From NCBI RefSeq assembly GCF_000737325.1, contig NZ_CP011125.1:2356001-2420000 (forward strand): DNA of 64,000 nt. The letters run 5' to 3'. The translations under genes and the position numbers were made by a program. The DNA is from Sandaracinus amylolyticus. Its GTDB lineage: Bacteria > Myxococcota_A > Polyangia > Polyangiales > Sandaracinaceae. Shown here piece by piece: positions 56,702 through 64,000 of the stretch. Numbering within the stretch: the first letter of the stretch is position 1; each line of letters begins with the position of its first letter. The notes beneath the pieces are model-generated. The model was not told the DNA's origin. It saw only the letters and a program-made list of their open reading frames with translations, and did not search any database.

Positions 56702-56783
56702 GGCGCGCCGATTCTGATCGCGACTCGCGCGCTCGTCGACGAGCCGCGGATTTTCGCGCGCGCGCTCACGCTCGTGCTTGACG

Positions 56784-56803
56784 ATAGTTTGAGCTCAAAC
56801 TAT
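56784..56803 (+). promoter_or_regulatory. 20-bp palindrome just before the aminomutase start
   Basis: ATAGTTTGAGCTCAAACTAT, perfectly symmetric and AT-rich in a very GC-rich region, ending 10 nt before the GTG start at 56814. Such position fits a repressor site overlapping the promoter or ribosome-binding site. The third gene of the operon is a MarR regulator, a class that binds palindromes of this size. The site shares 16 of 20 bases with the palindrome at 46834-46853. Confidence 0.65.
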
Positions 56804-56813
56804 TTCTGGATGA

Positions 56814-58247
56814 GTGAACGACGTGCTGTTCGGTGATCGAACGCTCGTCCCGCGTCGGTTCAAGGCTCTCGAGCGCAAGGATCTCTCCTCGATTCCGCAG
56901 CTCGCACGCCTCGGCGAGGGCGAGATCCGTGCGATGGAGATCGTGGCGTCCGTGCTCCCGTTCCGCGTGAACGAGTACGTGACGAGCGAGCTGATCGACT
57001 GGGCGCGCGTGCCCGACGATCCGATGTTCCAGCTCACGTTCCCGCAGCGCGGCATGCTGCGAGACGACGACTTCGCGATGATGGAGCGTGTCTTCGCGAG
57101 CGGCGCGCCGAGCGAGGCGATCCGCGCCGCCGCACGCGCGATCCAGCACCGCCTCAATCCGCACCCCGCGGGCCAGATGGAGCTCAACACGCCGATGCTC
57201 GGAGACGCGCGGACGCGTGGCATCCAGCACAAGTATCGCGAGACGGTTCTGTTCTTCCCCGCGCAGGGCCAGACCTGCCACGCGTACTGCACCTACTGCT
57301 TCCGCTGGCCGCAGTTCGTCGGGCTCGACGACATGAAGTTCGCGAGCCGCGAGGCCGACGAGCTCGTCCGCTATCTGGCCGATCACGAAGAGGTCACCGA
57401 CGTGTTGATCACCGGCGGCGACCCGCTGCTGATGAAGACGTCGATCCTGCGCCGCTACGTCGAGCCGCTCCTCGCCGCCGATCTGCCGCACCTCGCGTCG
57501 ATCCGGATCGGCACCAAGGCCCCCGCGTACTGGCCGTATCGCTTCGTGACCGATCCCGACGCCGACGATCTCCTGCGTCTGTTCGAAGAGGTCACGCGCT
57601 CGGGCCGCACGCTCGCGCTGATGGCGCACTACTCCCATCCGCGCGAGCTCGAGACCGCGATCGCGCAGCGCGCGGTGCAGCGCGTCCGGAGCACCGGCGC
57701 GGTGGTGCGCTGTCAGGCGCCGATCCTGCGTCACGTGAACGACGACGCGATCGCGTGGGCGGAGATGTGGCGCCTCCAGGCGCAGCTCGGCGCCGTGCCC
57801 TACTACGCGTTCGTCGAGCGCGACACCGGCGCGAGCCACTGGTTCGAGGTGCCGCTCGTCGACGCGTGGCGGATCGTGCGCGACGCGCTCGCGCGCGTGT
57901 CGGGGCTCGCGCGCACCGCGCGTGGACCCTCGATGAGCGCGACGCCGGGCAAGGTCACGGTCGACGGGCCCACGCACGTCCGTGGTGAGCGCGTGCTCGC
58001 GCTGCGCTTCCTCCAAGCACGCGAGCCGGACTGGGTCGGCCGCCCGTTCTTCGCGCGCTACGACGAGCGCGCGACGTGGCTCGATCAGCTCGAGCCCGCG
58101 TTCGGCGAGGCCGAGTTCTTCTTCGAGCCCGAGATGCGTCGCATCCGCCAGGACCCCGACGCGACGCGGAGCGCGTTCCGCACGCTGCGCCGTCGCCGGC
58201 TCCCCGTCATCGCCGCCGCACGCGCGGAGAGCACCGAGGGCTCGTGA
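56814..58247 (+). CDS. Lysine 2,3-aminomutase-like radical SAM enzyme
   Basis: 477 aa, GTG start at 56814 (an ATG 4 nt earlier is out of frame and closes quickly). Radical SAM cluster CHAYCTYC (C155, C159, C162), GGDPLLM (about 201-207), IRIGTKAPAYWPYR and PGK with the PLP Lys probably K380 (the family's PGGGGK is reduced to TPGK). The enzyme class moves an amino group from alpha to beta carbon with PLP and SAM, giving beta-lysine or a similar amino acid. It differs from AblA in its partner: here an aminotransferase follows at 58244 by a 4-nt overlap instead of an acetyltransferase. Tight palindrome upstream. Substrate is not certain. Confidence 0.83.
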   Translation: MNDVLFGDRTLVPRRFKALERKDLSSIPQLARLGEGEIRAMEIVASVLPFRVNEYVTSELIDWARVPDDPMFQLTFPQRGMLRDDDFAMMERVFASGAPSEAIRAAARAIQHRLNPHPAGQMELNTPMLGDARTRGIQHKYRETVLFFPAQGQTCHAYCTYCFRWPQFVGLDDMKFASREADELVRYLADHEEVTDVLITGGDPLLMKTSILRRYVEPLLAADLPHLASIRIGTKAPAYWPYRFVTDPDADDLLRLFEEVTRSGRTLALMAHYSHPRELETAIAQRAVQRVRSTGAVVRCQAPILRHVNDDAIAWAEMWRLQAQLGAVPYYAFVERDTGASHWFEVPLVDAWRIVRDALARVSGLARTARGPSMSATPGKVTVDGPTHVRGERVLALRFLQAREPDWVGRPFFARYDERATWLDQLEPAFGEAEFFFEPEMRRIRQDPDATRSAFRTLRRRRLPVIAAARAESTEGS

Positions 58248-59587
58248 CCGATCCTTCGCTTCGTCTGCCTTCCCGTCTCTCGCTCTCTCTCACCTCCACC
58301 GGCGCCGAGGAGGCGGGGCTCGATCCTCGCCTCGTCGGGCTCCGGCCCTCGGCGACGCTCGCGATCCAGGAGCGCAGCGCGCAGCTCGCGCAGTCGGGCG
58401 TGCCCGTCGTGCGCTTCGGGCTCGGGCAGTCGCCGTTCCCGGTGCCGCTGCCGGTCACCGACGCGCTGCGCGCGAACGCGGCGCAGAAGGAGTACCTGCC
58501 GGTGCGCGGGCTTCCCGCGCTGCGCGTCGCGATCGCGCGACACCTCTGGAACCGCCACGGCGTCGGCCGCTCCTCGGAGGACGTGCTGATCGCGCCCGGG
58601 ACCAAGGAGCTGATGTTCTTGCTCCAGGTCGTGTTCCGCGGCCGAGTCGTGGTGCCGACGCCTGCGTGGGTCTCGTACGTACCGCAGGCGCGCATCCTCG
58701 GACGCGACGTGTCGCTGCTCGCGACGCGCGAGGAAGATCGCTTTCAGATCGATCCCGACGCGCTCGATCGTCTCTGTCGCGAGGGCGGCCGCGCGCCGCG
58801 CGTGCTGATCCTGAATTCGCCGTCGAACCCGACCGGCGTCGCGCACGATCGAGCGCGCCTCGCCGCGATCGCCGACGTCGCGCGCGCGCACGGCATGATC
58901 GTGCTCTCCGACGAGATCTACGGGGAGCTCCACTTCTCCACGTCGCAGGCGCGCCACACGTCGATCGCGACGATGTACGACGAGGGCACGATCGTCTCGA
59001 CCGGGCTCTCGAAGTGGTGCGGCGCGGGCGGATGGCGGCTCGGCTGCTTCGTGTTCCCGCCGCGCCTGCGATGGCTGCTCGACGCGATGGCGGTCGTCGC
59101 GAGCGAGACGTACTCCGCGACGAGCGCGCCGATCCAGCACGCGGCGGTGCGCGCGTTCCAGCCGGACCCGCGCATCGAGGCCGACCTCGTCGCGTCGCGT
59201 CGCGTGCTCGGCGCGCTCGTGCGCTGGGCGTGCGCTCGGCTGCGGGACGCCGGCGCGCGCGTGGTCGAGCCCGACGCGGCGTTCTACGTGTTCCCGTCGT
59301 TCGAGCCGCTGCGAGCGCAGCTCGAAGCGCGCGGGATCCACGACGACGTGCAGCTCGCCGAGCGCTTGTTGATCGACGAGGGGGTCGCCGCGCTTCCCGG
59401 CAGCGAGTTCGGCGCCGATCCGCGCGCGCTCCATCTGCGTCTCGCGCTCGTCGACTTCGACGGCGCCCGCGCGCTCACGGCCGCGGCGGCGAGCGCGGGG
59501 GCGATCGACGAAACGTTCCTGCGCGCATGGTGCGCGCCGACCGTGCACGGGATCGAGCGCATCGCGCGCTTCGCGACCGCGAGCTGA
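58244..59587 (+). CDS. Class I/II pyridoxal-phosphate aminotransferase
   Basis: 447 aa with GTG at 58244 overlapping the aminomutase stop (GTGA). Hallmarks: NSPSNPTG (about 191-198), SDEIYGELHF, and the PLP lysine K257 in STGLSKWCGAGGWRLG; the C-terminal small domain ends ALHLRLALVDFDG. The N-terminal 25 residues are a short extension not seen in aspartate-type enzymes. Coupling to the aminomutase suggests it acts on the rearranged (beta) amino acid or on its keto product, but its specificity is unknown. Confidence 0.85.
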   Translation: MTDPSLRLPSRLSLSLTSTGAEEAGLDPRLVGLRPSATLAIQERSAQLAQSGVPVVRFGLGQSPFPVPLPVTDALRANAAQKEYLPVRGLPALRVAIARHLWNRHGVGRSSEDVLIAPGTKELMFLLQVVFRGRVVVPTPAWVSYVPQARILGRDVSLLATREEDRFQIDPDALDRLCREGGRAPRVLILNSPSNPTGVAHDRARLAAIADVARAHGMIVLSDEIYGELHFSTSQARHTSIATMYDEGTIVSTGLSKWCGAGGWRLGCFVFPPRLRWLLDAMAVVASETYSATSAPIQHAAVRAFQPDPRIEADLVASRRVLGALVRWACARLRDAGARVVEPDAAFYVFPSFEPLRAQLEARGIHDDVQLAERLLIDEGVAALPGSEFGADPRALHLRLALVDFDGARALTAAAASAGAIDETFLRAWCAPTVHGIERIARFATAS

Positions 59588-59630
59588 CCACTGGCGCGCT
59601 CGCGCGCCCGCTGCCAGACCTCGCCACGAG

Positions 59631-60104
59631 ATGCCGACGTCCGACGCGCCGCTCGAGCCGAAGCTCGGCAAGACGCTCCAGTTCATGCAGCTCCTCTGGG
59701 AGCTCACGCACGCGCTCCAGTCGCTCAGCAAGCGCATGGAAGGCGCGATCGGCATCACGGGCCCGCAGCGGCTCGCGCTGCGCATCATCGGACGGCGCCC
59801 CGGGATCGCGGCGGGCGAGCTCTCGAGCGCGATGCGCATCCACCCGAGCACGCTGACGGGCATCCTGCGCCGGCTCGAGGAGCGTCGCGCGGTGCGCCGC
59901 GAGCCCGATCCCGACGACGCCCGCCGCATGCACCTCTACCTCGCGAGCGCCGGCAAGGATCTCGATCGCGAGCGCAGCGGGACGGTCGAGGCCGCGGTCG
60001 CGCGTGCGATGCGTCAGGTCGACGCGCGCGACATCGAGGGCGCCCGTCGCGTCCTGCGCGCGGTGATCGACGAGCTCGCGCGCGAGGCCGGCGACGAGAG
60101 CTGA
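59631..60104 (+). CDS. MarR-family regulator
   Basis: 157 aa. Winged helix-turn-helix with ITGPQRLALRIIGRRPGIAA (about 47-66), the recognition helix region ELSSAMRIHPSTLTGILRRL and wing RRAVRREPDPDDARRMHLYL, typical of MarR. It is the third gene of the aminomutase-aminotransferase transcript, 43 bp after the aminotransferase stop, so it is probably an autoregulator that binds the palindrome in front of the first gene; this is inference. Ligand is likely a small aromatic or amino acid-like molecule. Confidence 0.82.
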   Translation: MPTSDAPLEPKLGKTLQFMQLLWELTHALQSLSKRMEGAIGITGPQRLALRIIGRRPGIAAGELSSAMRIHPSTLTGILRRLEERRAVRREPDPDDARRMHLYLASAGKDLDRERSGTVEAAVARAMRQVDARDIEGARRVLRAVIDELAREAGDES

Positions 60105-60120
60105 CCTGGGTCCCGACGTC

Positions 60121-60288
60121 GCTCGCCGGCGCAGGGTCCTCCCGTCCGCGTGCGCCGCACGCTCCCGTGCGGACCCTTCGCCAGCGAGCACTCCCGCTGT
60201 GCCTAAAATCGGCTCGCCGGCGCAGGGTCCTCCCGTCCGCGTGCGCCGCACGCTCCCGTGCGGACCCTTCGCCAGCGAGCACTCCCGC
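60121..60288. repeat. Tandem perfect duplication of a 77-nt imperfect hairpin
   Basis: The 77 nt at 60121-60197 recur without a mismatch at 60212-60288, with a 14-nt spacer and 91-nt period. Each copy is nearly palindromic: GCTCGCCGGCGCAGGGTCC pairs with GGACCCTTCGCCAGCGAGC (17 of 19 positions), and the centre holds GCGTGCG/CGCACGC, making a stem-loop with two internal bulges. It lies 16 nt after the MarR stop and 58 nt before the next gene. Confidence 0.9.
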
Positions 60289-60346
60289 GGACCCTGACCT
60301 CCGAGGTCATGGCCGAGCGTCGCGCGACGGCGCAGAGCAAGGACGC

Positions 60347-61351
60347 ATGATCGAGCTCGAGCGCGATGCCCTCGACACCCCTCGCTTCGTCGCGTCGGAC
60401 CGCGGCGGGCACTACGAGAGCTGGTTCCAGCGCGCGAACCACCCGACGCGACCGCTCGCGTTCTGGATCCGATCGACGATCCTCGCGCGCCGCGGTGCGC
60501 CGCCGGAGCAAGCGCTCGGCGAGGTCTGGGCGATCGTCTTCGACGGCGAGCGCGGGCGGGTCGTCGCGGTGCGCGAGGAGTTCACGATCGCGTCGTGTCG
60601 CTTCGCCCCGCGCGGCCTCGACGTGGACCTCGCGGGATCGCACCTCGACGCGCGGGCGATCGAGGGCGGCGCGAAGAGCGCGTCGCGCTCGCTGCGATGG
60701 TCGCTGCGCTACGCGAGCGCGTCGTCGCCGCTGCTGCTCTTCCCGCGCGCGCTCTACGACGCACCGCTGCCGCGGGCGAAGGTGCTCACCAGCGCGCCCT
60801 TCGCGCGCTTCGACGGCACGATCGAGGTCGACGGAGAGCCGCTCGCGATCGACGGATGGATCGGCAGCCACAACCACAATTGGGGCAGCCGCCACACCGA
60901 CCGTTATGCGTGGGGCCAGGTCGCGGGCTTCGACGCCGCGCCCGAGGTGTTCCTCGAGGTCGCGACCGCGCGCGTCGCGGTGGGCCCGGTGCTCGCGCCG
61001 CCGCTCACCGTCGCGGTGCTGCGCCTCGGCGACGAGGAGGTGCGCTTCGACTCGGTGCCGCGCGGGCTCGCGGCGCGCGCGTCGTTCCATCCGTTCGAGT
61101 GGCGCTTCGACGTGCGCGCGAAGGGCGCGCGGCTGCACGGCCGGATGGAGGCGCCGGCGTCCACGTTCGTCGCGCTGCCCTACGGCAACCCTCCCGGCGG
61201 CACCAAGACGTGCCTCAACTCGAAGCTCGCGCGCTGCGAGATCGTGCTCGAGCGCGACGGTCGCGCGCCGCTCACGCTTCGCACGGCGCACCGTGCCGCG
61301 TTCGAGATGCTCGGCGACGATCCCGCGCCGCGCGGCATCGCCGCGCTCTGA
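60347..61351 (+). CDS. AttH/CrtC-like lipocalin-fold protein
   Basis: 334 aa from ATG at 60347, no signal peptide. Two beta-barrel halves with the family block SHNHNWGSRHTDRYAWGQ (about 170-187), plus AWGQVAGFDAAPEVFLEVAT and YGNPPGGTKTCLNSKLARC near the C-terminus. The family includes hydroxyneurosporene synthase and related tocopherol cyclase-like proteins that act on hydrophobic substrates. The gene converges on the tetR gene, whose stop codon begins immediately after its own, so they do not share a promoter. Confidence 0.72.
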   Translation: MIELERDALDTPRFVASDRGGHYESWFQRANHPTRPLAFWIRSTILARRGAPPEQALGEVWAIVFDGERGRVVAVREEFTIASCRFAPRGLDVDLAGSHLDARAIEGGAKSASRSLRWSLRYASASSPLLLFPRALYDAPLPRAKVLTSAPFARFDGTIEVDGEPLAIDGWIGSHNHNWGSRHTDRYAWGQVAGFDAAPEVFLEVATARVAVGPVLAPPLTVAVLRLGDEEVRFDSVPRGLAARASFHPFEWRFDVRAKGARLHGRMEAPASTFVALPYGNPPGGTKTCLNSKLARCEIVLERDGRAPLTLRTAHRAAFEMLGDDPAPRGIAAL

Positions 61352-62068
61352 TCAGCGGCGCCGCGGGCGCGCCTTGCGCTCGGTCTCGCCGGTCTCGATC
61401 ACCGCGCTCGCGTCGCTGACCGCCTGCGGCGGCGCGCCGACCGAGATGGGCGCGTCGGGATCGAGCCGCGACGCGATCACGAGCGTCGAGTAGAGCGACT
61501 CGAGCAGCATCTGCAGCACGGCCTCGCGCGCGACCTCGCGACGATCGAGCCAGTCGAGGCTCGCGGCCTCCACGAGGCCGATCCAGCTGCGCAGCGCGAA
61601 GCGCACCACCGGGCGCGGCTCGCTCAGCCCGAGCTCGTCCATCATGCGCTTCACGATCGCGTCGCGCGTCTCGTCGACGATCGCGGCGACCTCGGGATCG
61701 TTGCCGATCCCGCTGCGCATGAGCGACGCGTAGGGCGCCGCGTGCTCCTCGACGAAGCTCAGGTATCCGTCGAGCCCGGCGCGCGCGCGCGACGGCTGGG
61801 GCAGCGAGGCGTCGGGCTCGGTGCGGAGCTGCAGCTGCTGCGCGGCTTGTCGCACCGTCGCGACGTAGAACGCGCGCTTGCTGCCGAAGTAGTGATAGAG
61901 GAGCCCCTTCGAGATCCCCGCCGCCTCGGCGATGTCGTCGATCGACACGTCGTCGTACGCGCGCTCCGAGAACAGGCGCGCTCCGAGCTCGAGGAGCTGG
62001 GCGCGGCGCTCGTCGAGCGCGAGGCGATGGCGGGCGACCGGAGCGCTCATGCGGGGATCGCCGAGCAT
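61352..62068 (-). CDS. TetR-family repressor
   Basis: 238 aa from ATG at 62068 (an ATG at 62050 is possible). N-terminal helix-turn-helix VSIDDIAEAAGISKGLLYHYFGSKRAFY (given in part; about 40-70). The C-terminal ligand domain is helical with ARALDGYLSFV-type segments and a basic tail (ERKARPRRR) at the end. It is divergent from the metal-dependent hydrolase gene with 75 bp between the starts, which implies local regulation. Effector unknown, but the neighbours suggest a lipid-like molecule. Confidence 0.88.
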   Translation of the reverse strand: MLGDPRMSAPVARHRLALDERRAQLLELGARLFSERAYDDVSIDDIAEAAGISKGLLYHYFGSKRAFYVATVRQAAQQLQLRTEPDASLPQPSRARAGLDGYLSFVEEHAAPYASLMRSGIGNDPEVAAIVDETRDAIVKRMMDELGLSEPRPVVRFALRSWIGLVEAASLDWLDRREVAREAVLQMLLESLYSTLVIASRLDPDAPISVGAPPQAVSDASAVIETGETERKARPRRR

Positions 62069-62092
62069 GACCCAGCCCCGCGTCCAGCGCTA

Positions 62093-62120
62093 TTGACCGA
62101 AGTTCAACAGGTGCTAGATG
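62093..62120 (+). promoter_or_regulatory. Promoter and operator-like site of the hydrolase gene
   Basis: TTGACC (62093-62098), 16 nt, TAGATG (62115-62120): a plausible sigma-70 promoter for the gene starting at 62144. TTGACCGAAGTTCAA (62093-62107) is a partial inverted repeat that covers the -35 and could be the TetR operator. Confidence 0.5.
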
Positions 62121-62143
62121 CTCGCAACATCGCGGAGGAAGCC

Positions 62144-63004
62144 ATGAGCGCGACGGCGGGCGCGGAGAGCAGCACGAAGAGGCCGATCCCGGTGCGCGCG
62201 ATGGGCTTCGCGTTTCGCGAGGCCGCCGTGCCGCGGTGGTGGTTCTTCGAGAACCCGATCCCGACCCACGTCTCGAACGCGCTGAACCTGCTCTTCCCCG
62301 ACGGCGAGCGCTTCTTCATCCGCTCGGTGAAGCACTACATGCACGTCATCGAGGACGACCCCGAGCTCCTCGCGCGCGTGCGCGGCTTCTTCGGTCAGGA
62401 GGGCCGGCACGGTCACGAGCACGAGCGCTACAACAAGCTGCTGCAGGAGCAGGGCTACGACCTCGAGCCGTTCCTCGCGCTCTACCGGCGGCTCGCGTTC
62501 GACGTGCTCGAGAAGCACGTGCCTCCGGTGCTGCGCCTGTCGGCCACCGCCGCGCTCGAGCACTACACCGCGACGATGGCGGAGAACGCGCTGAAGAGCG
62601 ACATGCTCGAGCACGCGCACCCGCTGATGCGCGACCTGCTGCGCTGGCACGCCGCGGAGGAGATCGAGCACAAGTCGGTCGCGTACGACGTGCTGCAGCG
62701 CGTCGATCCGCGCTGGAGCGTGCGCGCCGCGGGGCTCGCGATCGGGACGGCGAGCATCCTCGCGTTCTGGATCCTCGGGGCGCGCGAGCTGCTGCGCCAG
62801 GAGGCCGCGATGGGCACCGAGCTCGACGTGCATCGTCGCGCTGCGGCGGCGGATCCGGTGCTCGAGCGCGAGCGCAGGCATCGCGCAGTCATGTTCCGCG
62901 CGGCGATCGCCGACTACCTGCGCGCCGACTTCCATCCGGATCAGAAGAACGACTACGAGCTCGCCCGGGCATACCTCGACGGCATCGGCCGGCTCGCTGG
63001 CTGA
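62144..63004 (+). CDS. Predicted metal-dependent hydrolase (PF10118-like)
   Basis: 286 aa, GGAGGAA site 3 nt before ATG at 62144. Helical protein with metal-binding blocks HGHEHERYN (about 85-93), EHYTATMAENAL (about 140-152) and WHAAEEIEHKSVAYDV (about 168-183), a His/Glu set like that of di-iron or zinc helical hydrolases (COG3687). One hydrophobic segment (about 195-215) may touch the membrane. Divergent from tetR, so probably repressed by it. Substrate unknown, possibly lipid-like given family distribution near fatty-acid genes. Confidence 0.8.
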   Translation: MSATAGAESSTKRPIPVRAMGFAFREAAVPRWWFFENPIPTHVSNALNLLFPDGERFFIRSVKHYMHVIEDDPELLARVRGFFGQEGRHGHEHERYNKLLQEQGYDLEPFLALYRRLAFDVLEKHVPPVLRLSATAALEHYTATMAENALKSDMLEHAHPLMRDLLRWHAAEEIEHKSVAYDVLQRVDPRWSVRAAGLAIGTASILAFWILGARELLRQEAAMGTELDVHRRAAAADPVLERERRHRAVMFRAAIADYLRADFHPDQKNDYELARAYLDGIGRLAG

Positions 63005-63085
63005 TTCGAGCAAGTCTTCGGCAGATCATCGACGGTCCGCCACACGCTCTCGCGCCAGGATCGCACCGTGTCGGGAGGCGGTGTG

Positions 63086-63985
63086 ATGGCTGTTCGGATG
63101 ATCTCGGTCGCGTGTCTGCTCGTGGCGTGTGGCAGTGCGCCCGTCGCGCCGCGCGCTGTGGACCTCGATCGCGCGGATGGAGTCGGCACGTTCGTGTCGG
63201 TGCCCCGCGGGTTCCACACGCGCTCGTACTGGATCGAAGGGCCGGAGGGCGTCGTGGTGATCGACACCCAGTTCATGCCCTCCGAAGCGGAGCGCATGCT
63301 CGACACCGTCGAGCGCGAGACCGGCAAGCGCGTCGTGCTCGCGATCGTGCTGCACGCGAACCCCGACAAATTCAACGGCGCCGAGGTGATGCGCCGGCGC
63401 GGCGTGCGCGTCGTGACCTCGGAGCAGGTGCGCGCGCGAGTCCCCGAGGTCGACGCGCTGCGACGGCGATGGTTCTACGAGCGCTACGCGCCGGACTATC
63501 CGAGCGCGATGCCCGAGCTCGACGCCTTCGGCGACGCGACCACCGAGATCCACGCGGCGGGGCTCACGCTGCGCGCCCACGTGCTCGGCGCGGGATGCAG
63601 CGACGCGCACGTCGTGATCGACTGGAACGGGCACGTGTTCACCGGCGACCTCATCGCGCATCGCGCGCACGCGTGGCTGGAGCTCGGGCACGTCGATGCG
63701 TGGCTGGCGCGGCTCGACGAGATCGAGGCGCTGCGCCCGCGGCGCGTGCATCCGGGGCGCGGCGAGAGCGGTGGGGTGGAGCGCATCGACGCGCAGCGCG
63801 CGTACCTCGAGCACGTGCGCGCGCTGACGCGCGAGGCATCGCCCGTCGTGCCGGCGCCGGAAGGCGCGATCGACGCGCTGCGCGCGCGCATCGAGGCGTC
63901 GTATCCCGGCTACGCGTATCCGGTCTTCCTGCGCGTCGGGCTCCCCGCGGTGTGGACGGCGGTCGCGCTCGAGCGCGCGGAGTAG
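63086..63985 (+). CDS. Metallo-beta-lactamase-fold lipoprotein with altered metal motif
   Basis: 299 aa, ATG at 63086 behind a GGGAGG site; lipobox CLLVACGS (Cys16) places it in the envelope. MBL-fold landmarks: YWIEGPEGVVVIDTQFMPSE at the start, AHVVIDWNGHVFTGDLIAHR in the middle, RRVHPGRGE near the end. However the usual HxHxDH zinc motif is HANPDK (in LHANPDKFNG), so one or both zinc sites must differ. It may bind a single metal or a different one. It begins 81 bp after the hydrolase gene, on the same strand. Confidence 0.78.
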   Translation: MAVRMISVACLLVACGSAPVAPRAVDLDRADGVGTFVSVPRGFHTRSYWIEGPEGVVVIDTQFMPSEAERMLDTVERETGKRVVLAIVLHANPDKFNGAEVMRRRGVRVVTSEQVRARVPEVDALRRRWFYERYAPDYPSAMPELDAFGDATTEIHAAGLTLRAHVLGAGCSDAHVVIDWNGHVFTGDLIAHRAHAWLELGHVDAWLARLDEIEALRPRRVHPGRGESGGVERIDAQRAYLEHVRALTREASPVVPAPEGAIDALRARIEASYPGYAYPVFLRVGLPAVWTAVALERAE

Positions 63986-64000
63986 TCGCGCGGGGTCTCG

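Noticed and set aside
60121-60288. tRNA or structured RNA genes in the duplicated hairpins
   Set aside because: Single long stem with no cloverleaf, and identical tandem copies; better read as a repeat element.

Overview
The window looks like chromosomal DNA of a very GC-rich predatory or soil myxobacterium (Myxococcota, Polyangia, probably a Sandaracinus relative). This rests on base composition, on the many Asp/Ala-rich or Cys-rich secreted lipoproteins, on three Hanks-type Ser/Thr kinases, on TonB_C-plus-receptor fusions, and on DUF1592/DUF1552 gene pairs. No species can be proven from the sequence alone. No tRNA, rRNA, CRISPR array, prophage or insertion sequence was recognised.

Region by region. 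1-4.7 kb: end of an O-antigen ligase-like gene, then a lipoprotein and a TonB_C/TonB-receptor fusion. 4.8-13.5 kb: a Ser/Thr kinase, then an apparently complete TonB energising unit (tonB, exbB, exbD, exbD), a large TonB-dependent receptor and a beta-helix lipoprotein, closed by two hairpins. 13.7-19.7 kb: a secreted protein with RTX-like repeats, a small CorA-like transporter, an alpha/beta hydrolase, a kinase fused to a PhnD-like binding domain, and two envelope proteins. 19.7-27 kb: a PhoR/PhoB-type two-component pair, ychF, two small genes, an Asp/Ala-repeat lipoprotein and hisD. 27-33.8 kb: a MacAB-TolC-type efflux operon with four overlapping or abutting genes, divergent from an OmpR-type two-component system. 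33.8-40.7 kb: a large lipoprotein, a kinase overlapping a PilZ gene, ttcA, a 41-bp tandem repeat array and a MerR-like regulator.

40.8-46.8 kb is a sulfatase locus. It holds an arylsulfatase with a CTAGR active site, a lipoprotein, a HAD lipoprotein, an outer-membrane beta-barrel, and a divergent radical SAM sulfatase maturase with a C-terminal SEC-C motif plus a DUF202 protein. 47-54.4 kb holds two successive DUF1592 (CxxCH haem motif) / DUF1552 (Tat signal) pairs, the second followed by a DUF1566 lipoprotein. 54.4-56.7 kb has two lipoproteins on the minus strand. 56.8-60.1 kb is a probable operon of a lysine 2,3-aminomutase-like radical SAM enzyme, a PLP aminotransferase and a MarR regulator, preceded by a near-start 20-bp palindrome. 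60.1-60.3 kb carries a perfect tandem duplication of a 77-nt imperfect hairpin. 60.3-64 kb has an AttH/CrtC-like lipocalin, a TetR regulator divergent from a predicted metal-dependent hydrolase, and a metallo-beta-lactamase-fold lipoprotein with an altered metal motif.

The strongest leads for something undescribed are the kinase/PhnD-like fusion, the aminomutase-aminotransferase-MarR operon with a palindrome that resembles one 10 kb away, the duplicated hairpin element, and the duplicated DUF1592/DUF1552 modules. Start codons were often moved downstream of the longest open frame, using ribosome-binding sites, signal peptides or overlaps with the preceding gene.
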